Source of the DNA: Methanococcoides burtonii DSM 6242
GTDB lineage: Archaea > Halobacteriota > Methanosarcinia > Methanosarcinales > Methanosarcinaceae
Reading direction: 5' to 3'
Length of the DNA: 64,000 nt
Assembly (NCBI RefSeq): GCF_000013725.1
Contig: NC_007955.1
Coordinates: 1,891,579 to 1,955,578 of the forward strand
Shown here piece after piece: positions 16,863-25,686 of this stretch. The notes beneath the pieces were generated by a model that saw only the letters and a program-made list of their open reading frames with translations, ran no database searches and was not told the origin of the DNA. The stretch's first letter is position 1, and the number at the start of each line of letters is the position of its first letter. Made by a program: the position numbers and the translations under genes.

Positions 16863-18149
16863 TGGGAACACTTTCCCATCCTTTTTGCTCTCTTTTTCCT
16901 GGCATCGGGCAAGGGGTTTTGCAAGGTGCCTTCTTGCACAGGGCGGAACTTCATACATTCCTATGGGAATTCCTCTCTCTATCTCGACAAGTTCAGCAGA
17001 ATCCGCTTTAGTGCCACACTTCTTGCAGCGGTAACCCTGCCCCTTTCCTGCGGACTTCATCTTCTTTCCACATTCGGAACAGGTTGGATTGACCGACTCG
17101 TGTTCCTGGACAAGGCTTATTATCTTCAGTTTTTCAATGTTCAGGGTGTTGTTCTTTACACTTCCTGAAAAGACCATCCTGTCCCCGGGCAGGAACTTGC
17201 GTACCAATTCGCGGAAGTTCTTGGTAGGTTCGTAGGCTGCACAGTCCATCTCATCCCCTCCATCGTCACGAACTGATAAAATTGTATGTCCTCCCCTTAT
17301 TGTTTCTGGGCAAGTGGACACGGTTACTTCAATGGAATAGGAGTGCATCTCCTTTATGTCTGCTATCCTCTCTACTGGGATAAGGTGCAGGTCAGTTCCC
17401 TGATCGGTCATATAGATGGCATGTCTCTCAACAGGTTCAGAGCTTATCATCTGGGATGTTATGGTGACAGGCTCAATGCCATTTCCTCGCACTCCAAAAA
17501 GAACTGGGTCTCCTGCATGGGGTATGCATACCACTGCATTGTTCGCAATGTCTACTGTATCCCATGTATTCGGATAGGTCGCGATGTCTGCTTTTCTCAC
17601 ACTATCCTCATCGACCTGTCGTTTCGTTCCCCATGCATCCTTTTCGCGATATGCGAGATATTCATAAGTATGGTCCCATCCCAGGTTCAGCATGGCTCCG
17701 CAGGCAGCAAGAGCACCGATAAGTCCTCTTCCGTTCTTCCATCCTTTTGAATGCAGGCCAAGTGTTGCGATAAGGCTCTTTGCATCTTCTATCTGCAATA
17801 CTTCACGCACTGCTTTCAGAAAGAATTCACCTAGCTGTTCTTTCACTTTCTCCGAGTGTTCATCAGATATGAAAACTACTCCGGGATTTGTCATTTCACT
17901 TTGCAGTTGCGCAAGTTCGTTAACCCTTGAGATGACATGTTCCATTACTTTTACCGGTTCTGATGTTGTTATCTCAAAAGCAGTTGAAGCATTTCCGCGG
18001 GTCTTGTAAGGAATGGTTGGATTAAGACGTATAAGTATAGGACATCCTTTGATATTTCCGTATTCTTTCAGTTCATCCATTAATAATGCACAAAGGTAAG
18101 TAGTGCACATCCCTTCTCTGGAATCGGTGTCGTCTATACTTATTATCAT
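16854..18149 (-). CDS. tiaS: tRNA(Ile2) 2-agmatinylcytidine synthetase
   Basis: A 431-residue protein starting MIISIDDTDSREGMCTTYL, typical of TiaS. It has an N-terminal kinase-like domain, an OB-fold segment near 265-345 and a C-terminal zinc ribbon (CSECGKKM...CKKCG, about 358-381). It attaches agmatine to C34 of tRNA-Ile so that the CAU anticodon reads AUA, an essential archaeal function. The gene is convergent with nadE (9-base overlap) and divergent from the HTH regulator at 18224. Confidence 0.92.
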   Translation of the reverse strand: MIISIDDTDSREGMCTTYLCALLMDELKEYGNIKGCPILIRLNPTIPYKTRGNASTAFEITTSEPVKVMEHVISRVNELAQLQSEMTNPGVVFISDEHSEKVKEQLGEFFLKAVREVLQIEDAKSLIATLGLHSKGWKNGRGLIGALAACGAMLNLGWDHTYEYLAYREKDAWGTKRQVDEDSVRKADIATYPNTWDTVDIANNAVVCIPHAGDPVLFGVRGNGIEPVTITSQMISSEPVERHAIYMTDQGTDLHLIPVERIADIKEMHSYSIEVTVSTCPETIRGGHTILSVRDDGGDEMDCAAYEPTKNFRELVRKFLPGDRMVFSGSVKNNTLNIEKLKIISLVQEHESVNPTCSECGKKMKSAGKGQGYRCKKCGTKADSAELVEIERGIPIGMYEVPPCARRHLAKPLARCQEKESKKDGKVFPSR

Positions 18150-18165
18150 GGTATTTCAATCCGTG

Positions 18166-18199
18166 TTTGTTCATATACTAACAAATACATTTATATAGA
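18166..18199. promoter_or_regulatory. divergent promoter with inverted repeat between tiaS and HTH regulator
   Basis: A perfect inverted repeat TTTGTT-N8-AACAAA (18166-18185) is followed by a TATA box (CATTTATATAG, about 18188-18198) for the plus-strand regulator gene, whose ATG at 18224 lies about where transcription should start. The repeat may be an autoregulatory operator of that regulator; this is inference. Confidence 0.4.
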
Positions 18200-18223
18200 T
18201 GTGCAAACAATGGTTTTATTGTT

Positions 18224-19195
18224 ATGGCAAAGGATATTCTGATACATCAGATAATTGAAGTATTGGAACGCGCTGGTTTTATGGTGTCAAATCAATGTAA
18301 TATCCGGCCTCGCAGCTTTGACCTCGCTGCACGTCAGGGTAATACGCTCCTATTCTGTAAGGTCTTATACAATATTGACGGTCTGAACGAAGAAACTGCT
18401 CGTGAAATGAAATCTCTGGCAAAATACTTGAATGGATATCCCATCCTCATAGGTGCAAAAACACGCGACCAGTTGCTTGAGGACAGCGTAGTTTATATGA
18501 GATATGATATTCCTGCATTGAGTATTCAGACACTTTACGATTATTTTGTAGAAAATGTACCTCCGCTTGTATCTGCAGCACCTGGAGGTTTGTATGTATC
18601 TATTGACGGTGATGTGCTCAAGGAAGCTAGGATGAATGTCTCTATGTCTCTGGGGGCGCTTGCTTCTGAGCTGGGTGTATCCAGACGTACTATCAGCAAG
18701 TACGAAGAAGGCCAAATGGATGCATCTATCGATATTGTGCTTCATCTGGAGGAGATCCTGGATATGGCACTTGCAAAGTCCATCGATATACTTCGTAGTT
18801 TTGAAAAAGAACTGGACCCTGCAAATGTAAAGGAAGAAGCACATGAAATGAAAACACCGCCTAATGACAATATTCTGAATCTTATCTACACTCTTGGATA
18901 TGATGTCCTTTCAACGAACCAGGCTCCGTTCAAGGCGGTTTCAAAAGATACTTCCAGTACGTTTCTGACAGGTGTCAGTGAATATAGCAACGCAATGGTC
19001 AAACGTGCTCATTTGATGAGTAGCATCTCCAACGTCATTGAGACACAATCAGTTTTTATCATTGAGGGTAAGAGTAGGTATAAGTTTGTTGAGGATACTG
19101 TGCTTATCGAAAGGGATGAACTTAATACTATAGCAGATTCGGATGACCTTGATACTCTCATTCACGAAAGGGCTAAGCGGCATAAAGAGGAATGA
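18224..19195 (+). CDS. archaeal HTH-type transcriptional regulator
   Basis: A 323-residue protein. The N-terminal 110 residues look like a nuclease-fold-like domain of the kind in archaeal COG1395 regulators; an HTH_3/XRE-type helix-turn-helix occupies about 132-190 (LGALASELGVSRRTISKYEEG); the C-terminal 100 residues form a second conserved domain. The start lies about 30 bases after a TATA box, so the mRNA is probably leaderless or nearly so. Targets are unknown; an inverted repeat over its promoter suggests autoregulation. Confidence 0.78.
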   Translation: MAKDILIHQIIEVLERAGFMVSNQCNIRPRSFDLAARQGNTLLFCKVLYNIDGLNEETAREMKSLAKYLNGYPILIGAKTRDQLLEDSVVYMRYDIPALSIQTLYDYFVENVPPLVSAAPGGLYVSIDGDVLKEARMNVSMSLGALASELGVSRRTISKYEEGQMDASIDIVLHLEEILDMALAKSIDILRSFEKELDPANVKEEAHEMKTPPNDNILNLIYTLGYDVLSTNQAPFKAVSKDTSSTFLTGVSEYSNAMVKRAHLMSSISNVIETQSVFIIEGKSRYKFVEDTVLIERDELNTIADSDDLDTLIHERAKRHKEE

Positions 19196-19260
19196 ACATT
19201 TTTGAGGTTCCATTCTTTATATGGTCGAATGTTTTTCTGTACAATATGTTGAGTGTTTGG

Positions 19261-19269
19261 ATATATAAG
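19261..19269 (+). promoter_or_regulatory. TATA box of purN
   Basis: ATATATAAG lies 42-50 bases before the purN ATG, giving an expected transcript start near 19290. Confidence 0.4.
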
Positions 19270-19310
19270 CCCAAAACTCTAATATATAGCAATCTCGTAT
19301 GATGTGAGCA

Positions 19311-19919
19311 ATGACTCTCAATATTGCAGTTCTTGTATCTGGACGTGGTTCGAATCTACAGTCCATTATCGATAATATTGAAAATGGCTACATCCCTAAT
19401 GCTGCTGTCAAGGTTGTTATCAGTGACAAGGGAGACGCTTATGCACTTGAGAGAGCAGAAGTACATGACATTGTTCCCGTTTTTGTGGACCCTTCCTCTT
19501 TCGGGGATAAAAAAGATTATGAAAATAAGATTTTAGAGGTTCTTGGTAAATATGATACCAACCTTGTCCTTCTTGCAGGATATATGCGTATTCTCGGTAG
19601 CAGGATAATTGGGAAATACCGGAATAGTATAATGAACATCCATCCGGCTTTATTACCTTCTTTCATGGGACTTCATGCACAGAAGCAGACGTTGGATTAT
19701 GGTGTGAAGGTGGCGGGGTGTACAGTTCATTTCGTTGATGAAGGAATGGACACCGGCCCGATAGTTCTTCAGAGGTGTGTACCTGTGCTTGAAGGAGATG
19801 ATGAGGAATCGCTTTCAGAACGTATCCTTGAACAGGAACATATAATATATCCTGAAGCTGTTAAGCTGTTCGTTGAGAACAGGCTTGTGGTGGATGGAAG
19901 AAAAGTATCGATCACATGA
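19311..19919 (+). CDS. purN: phosphoribosylglycinamide formyltransferase (formyl-THF-dependent)
   Basis: A 202-residue protein with N-terminal VLVSGRGSNLQSII (GAR binding) and the catalytic region MNIHPALLPSFMGLHAQ with the conserved Asn/His and a later Asp in DEGMDTGPI. It transfers a formyl group from 10-formyltetrahydrofolate to GAR in purine synthesis. Its position ahead of glyA-folD-folP-like-metV links it to a true tetrahydrofolate one-carbon pathway rather than tetrahydromethanopterin. Confidence 0.92.
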   Translation: MTLNIAVLVSGRGSNLQSIIDNIENGYIPNAAVKVVISDKGDAYALERAEVHDIVPVFVDPSSFGDKKDYENKILEVLGKYDTNLVLLAGYMRILGSRIIGKYRNSIMNIHPALLPSFMGLHAQKQTLDYGVKVAGCTVHFVDEGMDTGPIVLQRCVPVLEGDDEESLSERILEQEHIIYPEAVKLFVENRLVVDGRKVSIT

Positions 19920-19922
19920 TGT

Positions 19923-19941
19923 ATGATATAATTAATATCAT
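19923..19941. promoter_or_regulatory. palindrome between purN and glyA
   Basis: A perfect 7-bp inverted repeat ATGATAT-N5-ATATCAT lies just after the purN stop. It could be a weak terminator hairpin or an operator for glyA; the sequence alone does not decide. Confidence 0.3.
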
Positions 19942-20027
19942 GCATCTCCATCACGTCATTAACATCATATAATCACATCACTTAACAATTGATCAATTAA
20001 ACTATAATTTTCAAGGAACGATATAAT

Positions 20028-21272
20028 ATGTCTTACATTTCAGAGATTGACCCGGAAATTGCCAATGCATTGTCATTGGAGGCACAGCGTCAGGATTTCA
20101 AGTTGAACTTGATCGCTTCAGAGAACTACACCAGCCGCGCTGTTATGGAAGCACAGGGTTCCATAATGACCAACAAGTACGCAGAAGGCTATTCCGGAAA
20201 GCGTTATTATGGTGGTTGCGAATTTGTCGATATGGCAGAGGACCTTGCTATCTCAAGAGCAAAGCAGATCTTCGGTGCAGAGCATGTTAATGTCCAGCCT
20301 CATTCAGGCTCAGGAGCTAACATGGCTGTCTATTTTTCTGTTATCAAGCCAGGCGACAAGATCATGTCAATGGACCTTTCCCACGGTGGTCATCTTTCCC
20401 ACGGAAGTCCTGTGAGCTTTTCAGGTCAGTTGTACAACATCGTTCCATACGGTGTTTCCCAGGATACCGAGATGCTTGATTATAACGAGCTCATGGAAAT
20501 AGCAAAGAAAGAGAAGCCACAGATGATCGTTGTCGGAGCATCTGCATATTCCCGTATTATCGATTTCAAGGCATTCAGGGAAATTGCTGACGAGGTTGGA
20601 GCATACCTTCTCGCAGATGTTGCACACATTGCCGGACTTATTGCTGCCGGTGTACACCCAAATCCATTCCCATATGCTGACTTTGTGACAACAACCACTC
20701 ATAAGACACTTCGTGGTCCAAGGGGTGGAATGGTAATGTGCAAGGAAGAGTACGCAAAAGCTATCAACAAGTCTGTATTCCCCGGAATTCAGGGCGGTCC
20801 TCTTATGCACATAATCGCTGCAAAGGCAGTTGCATTCAAGGAAGCATTGAGTGACAGTTTCAAAAAGGATCAGGAACAAACCGTCAAGAACGCAAAAGCA
20901 CTTTGTGCAGCGCTTCAGGACAGGGAATTCGATATAGTCTCTGATGGAACTGACAACCATCTTATGCTTATCAACCTTAACAAATACGACCTTACAGGAA
21001 AGGATGCTGAGGTCATTATGAGCAAAGCTGGTATTGTTATCAACAAGAATACCATTCCATTCGAGACAAGAGGACCTTTCATTACAAGTGGTCTCAGGGC
21101 AGGTACACCTGCTTGTACTACACGTGGTATGAAGGAATCAGCAATGGATGAGATTGCAGACTTTTTCAAGACCATTATTGACAACAGGGAGAACAATGCA
21201 GTCCTTGAGACTGTCAATGCAGATGTTCAGGAACTTTGCAGTCGCTTCCCTATCTATGAGCATCTTAGATAA
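20028..21272 (+). CDS. glyA: serine hydroxymethyltransferase
   Basis: A 414-residue PLP enzyme with the Schiff-base lysine in [14 protein letters not shown] (about residue 226) and conserved [16 protein letters not shown]. It interconverts serine and glycine with a C1 carrier. An AAGGA site lies about 9 bases before the ATG. folD follows after 28 bases. In Methanosarcina barkeri the corresponding enzyme set is tetrahydrofolate-specific; the same is inferred here from the neighbours. Confidence 0.95.
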   Translation: MSYISEIDPEIANALSLEAQRQDFKLNLIASENYTSRAVMEAQGSIMTNKYAEGYSGKRYYGGCEFVDMAEDLAISRAKQIFGAEHVNVQPHSGSGANMAVYFSVIKPGDKIMSMDLSHGGHLSHGSPVSFSGQLYNIVPYGVSQDTEMLDYNELMEIAKKEKPQMIVVGASAYSRIIDFKAFREIADEVGAYLLADVAHIAGLIAAGVHPNPFPYADFVTTTTHKTLRGPRGGMVMCKEEYAKAINKSVFPGIQGGPLMHIIAAKAVAFKEALSDSFKKDQEQTVKNAKALCAALQDREFDIVSDGTDNHLMLINLNKYDLTGKDAEVIMSKAGIVINKNTIPFETRGPFITSGLRAGTPACTTRGMKESAMDEIADFFKTIIDNRENNAVLETVNADVQELCSRFPIYEHLR

Positions 21273-21300
21273 TTTATTAGATAATAGAAGGTGATCTTCA

Positions 21301-22161
21301 ATGCCTGATACTGATAATACAAAGATCATTGATGGAAGGGCCATCGCAAAGAAAGTGGAAGCTGAGGTCAAAGCTGATGTCGAAAGACTTGTCCGTGAAA
21401 AAGGGATTACTCCTGGACTTTCAGCAATACTTGTGGGGGAGGACCCTGCATCAAAGATGTACGTGAGGCTGAAACACAAGGCATGTGGGCGAGTCGGTAT
21501 CTTTGCAGAGGATCAGCATCTTCCTGAGGATATCACTCAGGAGGAACTTCTTGAGGCTATCAGTTCCCTGAACGCAAGGAAAGATATCCACGGTATCCTC
21601 CTGCAACTGCCATTGCCTAAACATCTCAATGAACAGGAAGCAATGAACGCCATCGATCCTGCAAAGGATGCGGATGGTTTCCACCCCTTCAATATGGGGC
21701 AGTTGCTCATCGGTGTTGAAGAACTCGTTCCATGCACTCCCAAGGGAATCATCCGTGCTCTTGAGGAATACGGTGTCGAGATACAGGGCAAGCATGCGGT
21801 AATTGTCGGTCACAGCAATGTTGTGGGTAAACCCATGGCTGCAATGCTTGTGAACAGGAACGCTACCGTGAGCATCTGCCATGTGTTCACCAAGGACGTC
21901 ACGAAGTTCACCAGAGATGCAGATATTCTCGTTGTCGCCACAGGCGTCAAACATCTTATCAAAGAGGATATGGTCAAGGAAGGTTCTGTGATCTTCGATG
22001 TGGGTATCACCGAAGAGAATGGCAAGGTCTACGGAGATGTTGATTTCGAGAACGTTATCAAAAAGGCATCCCGCGTGACCCCTGTTCCGGGTGGTGTCGG
22101 ACCGGTGACCATTGCAACCCTTATGCAGCATGTCCTTATGTCCGCTCAGAAGACTGCATAA
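21301..22161 (+). CDS. folD: methylene-THF dehydrogenase / methenyl-THF cyclohydrolase
   Basis: A 286-residue bifunctional FolD with the substrate/catalytic motif [14 protein letters not shown] (Lys at about residue 59), QLPLPKHL, and the dinucleotide-binding [14 protein letters not shown]. It is preceded by AAGGTGAT (21289-21296). It oxidises methylene-THF and forms 10-formyl-THF for purN. The gene ends in a strong hairpin, so the downstream folP-like gene probably uses its own promoter. Confidence 0.95.
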   Translation: MPDTDNTKIIDGRAIAKKVEAEVKADVERLVREKGITPGLSAILVGEDPASKMYVRLKHKACGRVGIFAEDQHLPEDITQEELLEAISSLNARKDIHGILLQLPLPKHLNEQEAMNAIDPAKDADGFHPFNMGQLLIGVEELVPCTPKGIIRALEEYGVEIQGKHAVIVGHSNVVGKPMAAMLVNRNATVSICHVFTKDVTKFTRDADILVVATGVKHLIKEDMVKEGSVIFDVGITEENGKVYGDVDFENVIKKASRVTPVPGGVGPVTIATLMQHVLMSAQKTA

Positions 22162-22171
22162 GATGCAGTCT
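22151..22171 (+). terminator. folD terminator hairpin
   Basis: A perfect 9-bp stem (AGACTGCAT, loop AAG, ATGCAGTCT) overlaps the folD stop codon and is followed by a T-rich stretch to about 22190. Confidence 0.65.
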
Positions 22172-22198
22172 GTATTTTCTTTCTCTTTTTCAGTCGAA

Positions 22199-22208
22199 TT
22201 ATATATAA
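22199..22208 (+). promoter_or_regulatory. TATA box of the folP-like gene
   Basis: TTATATATAA lies about 32-41 bases before the ATG at 22240; expected transcript start near 22230, giving a short leader. Confidence 0.45.
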
Positions 22209-22239
22209 TCCATGAAAACTCATAATTGTTGGTTATACA

Positions 22240-23472
22240 ATGGTCGTTGATGTTGACATATGTGGCTTGAAGGTAGGCGATGAGCATCCCGTACGCTTAA
22301 TGGGTGTTATAAACCTGAGCCGCGAATCCTTTTACAAAGGCTCCGTAGTTGATACGGATTCTCTTCTTGATGTTGCTCATAAGATGATAGACGATGGTGC
22401 AACAATTATTGATCTTGGTGCACGGTCAACCTGGCCGCTTGCTGATCCCATCACAAAGGAAGTGGAATGTGGTCGTCTTCTTCCTGCACTGGAACTTTTG
22501 AAGGACAACGTTGATGCTGTGATCTCAGTGGATACCGTGTTTGCAGATATTGCGGAAAAGGCCATTGAAAACGGTGCAGATGTGGTGAACGATGTTGCAG
22601 GTTTCGCAACTGATGGCGGTATGCTTGATGTGGTGGCTGAACATGGCTGTCCTGCAGTAGTGATGGCAGCGGGCAAACTTCCCGGCGATCCGCTGGGGAT
22701 GGATGCCATCATGCATTCCCTTGATGATATTCTCATTCGCTCTGAAGAACGTGGTATTGATACTGATCAGCTCATACTGGACCCTGCAATCGGTAAATGG
22801 GTGCCGGAAAAATCAGCGATGTACGATCTTGAGACCATCGACCAGTTCGAACGTCTGAAGATTTTCGAGAAACCCTTGCTTGCAGCCATTTCACGCAAGT
22901 CCTTCATTGGGGACCTGCTCGACAAACCCGCAACTGAGCGTCTGTACGGAAGTCTGGCGGCAGCAGCCATCGTTGTGCAGAAAGGGGCTCACATCATCCG
23001 TACCCACGATGTGGCAGAGACATCTGATGTGGTTCAAATTGCGGCTGCAATTCGAAGCAGGCAGCCCGTTGTGGAAGAGAACGGTTTTGAGGTAAGTGTT
23101 CTGGACATTCCCTATCCTGATGATGCTGCTCTTTCCATGCGAAATATGGGTGTTACCGGCACAGGTTCTAAGATAATGAAGAACAAGACGGTGTCCCGTG
23201 TGCTGCGTATCAGTAATATCACAACCACAGAGGCGTTGATAATCAAACAGGAGATCCTGGCAAGGGGCGGAGATGCAGCACTGGAAAGAGATGCAGTGTC
23301 CCATGAGGTCGAAAAGACCGATGTCATCGTCATTGGTACATTGCTACAGGTAAGAAAACTTGCAGATAAGCTCGAGTGTCAGGCAAGGAACCTTCCCCTG
23401 ATCTCAAAGATGATAAAGGATGCACTGAATCAGGAATCTGACATTGAATTCCGCTATTTGAGGCAATCATGA
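22240..23472 (+). CDS. dihydropteroate synthase-like protein, archaeal long form
   Basis: A 410-residue protein. Residues about 1-265 form a TIM-barrel like dihydropteroate synthase (GVINLSRESFYKGS; IIDLGARSTWP; ISVDTVF; ISRKSFIG). The last 140 residues are an archaeal extension absent from bacterial FolP. The true reaction may be in folate or methanopterin synthesis and is not settled for this family. The stop overlaps the metV start by 4 bases (ATGA). Its 3' 770 bases are duplicated at 31372-32116 in a broken form. Confidence 0.8.
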   Translation: MVVDVDICGLKVGDEHPVRLMGVINLSRESFYKGSVVDTDSLLDVAHKMIDDGATIIDLGARSTWPLADPITKEVECGRLLPALELLKDNVDAVISVDTVFADIAEKAIENGADVVNDVAGFATDGGMLDVVAEHGCPAVVMAAGKLPGDPLGMDAIMHSLDDILIRSEERGIDTDQLILDPAIGKWVPEKSAMYDLETIDQFERLKIFEKPLLAAISRKSFIGDLLDKPATERLYGSLAAAAIVVQKGAHIIRTHDVAETSDVVQIAAAIRSRQPVVEENGFEVSVLDIPYPDDAALSMRNMGVTGTGSKIMKNKTVSRVLRISNITTTEALIIKQEILARGGDAALERDAVSHEVEKTDVIVIGTLLQVRKLADKLECQARNLPLISKMIKDALNQESDIEFRYLRQS

Positions 23473-24085
23473 TAATCTCATCTTCCAAACCTTTCAACGA
23501 GATCCTTGAAATGCTCATGGACAAGGATGCTGTCTATATTATTGGATGCAGCGTGTGTGCCGCCAAACAGCACGTAGGTGGGGAGCCCGAGGTCGCAGAG
23601 ATGGTATCTCTTCTCTCTGATGCCGGAGTAAATGTTATTGGGGGGGCCGTGGCAAAAGCTGCATGCAGTGTTCGTTCATGTGAGTATCTTATGGAGCTTG
23701 CCCCGAACATCAAAGATGCTACTGCTGTTCTGGTAATGGCATGTGGCAGCGGCACTTCGAACATTGCACGTTTTGTGGATGTGGATGTTTATCCTGCCAA
23801 CAACACCGACTCGCTGGGTGCCATGACAGGGGATAAGGTCATCCATAATCTGTGTGCTATGTGTGGTCAGTGTTCGATCGCCGATTTTGGCGGCATCTGT
23901 CCCACAGCGCAGTGTCCCAAGGAATTGCTTAACGGTCCCTGTGGCGGTTCAATGGATGGCAAGTGCGAGGTCGACCCTGAGAAGGATTGTGCGTGGGAGT
24001 TGATCTATGAACGTCTTGAGAGGCTAGGCAGGCTGGACCTTCTGGAAGAGGTTCGGGATGCTAAGGATAGATTGGTGAAGTGAGT
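22703..24085 (+). repeat. direct duplication, copy 1 (folP-like 3' part plus metV)
   Basis: This 1383-base segment recurs at 31372-32729 (1358 bases). The 25-base difference is explained exactly by one 24-base deletion and one single-base deletion in the second copy. Copy 1 is the intact one in its native gene context. Most differences between copies are at silent codon positions. Confidence 0.85.
23469..24083 (+). CDS. metV: MetV, zinc/iron-sulfur partner of methylene-THF reductase
   Basis: A 204-residue protein of the methylene-THF reductase C-terminal family with many cysteines: CSVCAAKQH near the N terminus and CAMCGQC...CPTAQCPKELLNGPCGGSMDGKC near 128-165. In acetogens MetV pairs with MetF in a heteromeric methylene-THF reductase. 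The metF gene lies at 54172, about 30 kb away, with the accessory island between. A second, nearly identical metV lies at 32113. Confidence 0.88.
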   Translation: MIISSSKPFNEILEMLMDKDAVYIIGCSVCAAKQHVGGEPEVAEMVSLLSDAGVNVIGGAVAKAACSVRSCEYLMELAPNIKDATAVLVMACGSGTSNIARFVDVDVYPANNTDSLGAMTGDKVIHNLCAMCGQCSIADFGGICPTAQCPKELLNGPCGGSMDGKCEVDPEKDCAWELIYERLERLGRLDLLEEVRDAKDRLVK

Positions 24086-24225
24086 TCTATTTTTATTCAA
24101 TTCTGAAGAATATGAGTTTTTTGTTTGCCCACGTTTAATTTATGGTCTGTACAGGAGAAAAGAAGACCTGGTATCACCTTCCATTTCTTTGATACTGGGC
24201 TCATCCTGACATCACGATCTGATGA

Positions 24226-24957
24226 TTAACTTGCTGAAATGGCAGGTTCCGATTCTGATATGGCCTTTTTCAAGTCTACTTCGATTGCCGGGTTAATAAA
24301 GTATCTTTTGTATTTTCCATCGTTCTCAAAATCTACTAACCCTTCGTTGTACATATCATTGATATGCCAGTGTACAGTGCCTTTATCCAGATGGAAAGTC
24401 TGTGTAAGGTCCTGATTTGTTATTCCCGGTTTATGCAGTATGTAAATCAAAATTGATTTTCCCGTATCATTTCGCAGGAAAAAGATGATTTTCTTTTCTG
24501 TAGCCGTATATTTGCATGAATTCTTAAAAAGCAGCACTAACTTCCCTTTTTCCAATCGGGTTATTTTGTTGTTAAATTGAAGCACTTTCAAATGATATCT
24601 TACATTACTTCTTTTCATCCCAAGGGCCTTTTCTATATCAGATATTGTGCTCCCGGGATTAGTTGTTATGTAGTAAAGAATTCGATCTCTGTTGGGGTTT
24701 TCATATTTTTGTTTTATCCTTCCTAAAAGAAGGGGTAAAAATTTGTAAACGACTAATGAGGCACCCAATAACCCCGAGATGTAGACTGCCTGAAGGGATA
24801 ACGGTAGTTCCCAGAAAGATAGGGTGGTGGTGGCGCCACCCCTATACATATCCATTTCAGGATCTGGATCTAAAATAATTTCATACTCACTTGCAGTGGC
24901 TAAAGTGGAACTGCAAACGAGTGTGAATAGCAAAAACAGAGTCCATAACTTTCTCAT
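24226..24957 (-). CDS. membrane-anchored double winged-helix regulator, paralogue A
   Basis: A 243-residue protein: N-terminal signal-like segment (about 4-23), short external region, membrane helix (about 53-76), then two winged-helix domains in the cytoplasm (about 85-150, with DIEKALGMKRSNVRYHLKVL; and about 155-230, with LTQTFHLDKGTVHWHINDM). This layout suggests a one-component sensor that reads the membrane or outside and binds DNA. It is downstream of a small exported protein (17-base gap) and opposite an exported-protein gene. A paralogue of the same length class lies at 35501. The likely target is the inverted repeat at 25467-25490, by inference. Confidence 0.75.
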   Translation of the reverse strand: MRKLWTLFLLFTLVCSSTLATASEYEIILDPDPEMDMYRGGATTTLSFWELPLSLQAVYISGLLGASLVVYKFLPLLLGRIKQKYENPNRDRILYYITTNPGSTISDIEKALGMKRSNVRYHLKVLQFNNKITRLEKGKLVLLFKNSCKYTATEKKIIFFLRNDTGKSILIYILHKPGITNQDLTQTFHLDKGTVHWHINDMYNEGLVDFENDGKYKRYFINPAIEVDLKKAISESEPAISAS

Positions 24958-24974
24958 AACAATGGAAACAATTT

Positions 24975-25397
24975 TCAGATATAATAATCTTCTGTGCCCG
25001 AAACACTATGGCCATAAACCTCATGATGCCAGGTTCCGATGTCAATTCCATTTGAGTTTCTTATTGCAAATTCAATTCTTCCATCGATGACACCGTCGGA
25101 ACTGTCATAGAATGTCTCGATTAGCTGGTTGCTCGGGTTGTACACTTTTAACCTGAGTGAATCACTTGTATCTCCCCAATTCAGATCAACATATAATGCA
25201 GTGGTGTAGGAACTGATAGGTACACCGTGCCAGTTTGTTTCTCCCTGTGTGATAGTATCGCCAATCCATCTGGGTGTAATCGTAATGTCTGATTTGACAG
25301 GAACGATGGTATATCCGTTGTCTTGACTGGCGGTAGCTGCAGCAAAAGATACCGATATAAGCATTATTATTAGCAAAAATCCTATTTTTTTGATCAT
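24975..25397 (-). CDS. small exported beta-rich protein, paralogue A
   Basis: A 140-residue protein with a clear signal peptide (about 1-22, ending SFAAATA). The mature part is rich in beta-strand pattern, with WGDTSDSLRLKVYNPSNQL and a terminal YGHSVSGTEDYYI resembling PPC-type domains. An AGGAG site precedes the ATG. It is cotranscribed with the wHTH regulator and may be its external sensing partner. Paralogue at 36253 differs by scattered substitutions. Confidence 0.68.
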   Translation of the reverse strand: MIKKIGFLLIIMLISVSFAAATASQDNGYTIVPVKSDITITPRWIGDTITQGETNWHGVPISSYTTALYVDLNWGDTSDSLRLKVYNPSNQLIETFYDSSDGVIDGRIEFAIRNSNGIDIGTWHHEVYGHSVSGTEDYYI

Positions 25398-25454
25398 AAA
25401 TTTACTCCTATTATTCTATCAAACTTTGATGTGAAAAAAGAGAATATAAGTTTT

Positions 25455-25514
25455 GTGACCATATCGTCCAACTGAAAGAAAACAGTTGGATGATGTGGTT
25501 AGAAAGTATTTATA
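25455..25514 (+). promoter_or_regulatory. operator-promoter module, copy 1
   Basis: GTGACCATAT at 25455, then a perfect inverted repeat TCCAACTG-N8-CAGTTGGA (25467-25490), exactly 16 bases, then TATTTATA (25507-25514) with a BRE-like AGAAAG before it. Compared with copy 3 the second arm position changes on both sides (C/G to G/C), so symmetry is preserved. It also lies near a minus-strand TATA (CTTATATT, about 25442-25449) for the exported protein/regulator pair. Confidence 0.75.
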
Positions 25515-25530
25515 CTGTCTCTCATCTAGG

Positions 25531-25686
25531 ATATATTGCAACATCGTAAAGATGTTCGGGAGTGGGATCAGCTTGATTTTACGGCGATGGCTGAACTACA
25601 TTCTCTGGGGACAGGTTAGGCTTTTAGTTTACACTATATGGGCGTAGCTTTGCTTCTGAAGCAATTGAACAAATGAGGTAAATAAA
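25531..25686 (+). promoter_or_regulatory. structured 5' leader, copy 1 (diverged)
   Basis: Shared with copies at 32921 and 36810: hairpin AACATC-GTAAA-GATGTT (25540-25556), the TTACACTAT strand (25629-25637), GCGTAGCTTTGC, and a hairpin TTGCTT-CTG-AAGCAA (25650-25664, 7-base spacing aside perfect) just ahead of the GAGGT ribosome-binding site. The long closing stem has two mismatches here and the G/A-rich strand of the putative pseudoknot is lost, so this is the most diverged copy. Confidence 0.55.

Noticed and set aside
21451-22287. Long minus-strand frame of 278 codons opposite folD
   Set aside because: It exactly mirrors folD, is rich in His/Cys as antisense frames are, and has no family features.
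25531-25686. Leader as a cyclic-di-GMP (GEMM) or cobalamin riboswitch
   Set aside because: The conserved boxes of those classes are not present; the resemblance is limited to short purine-rich strings.
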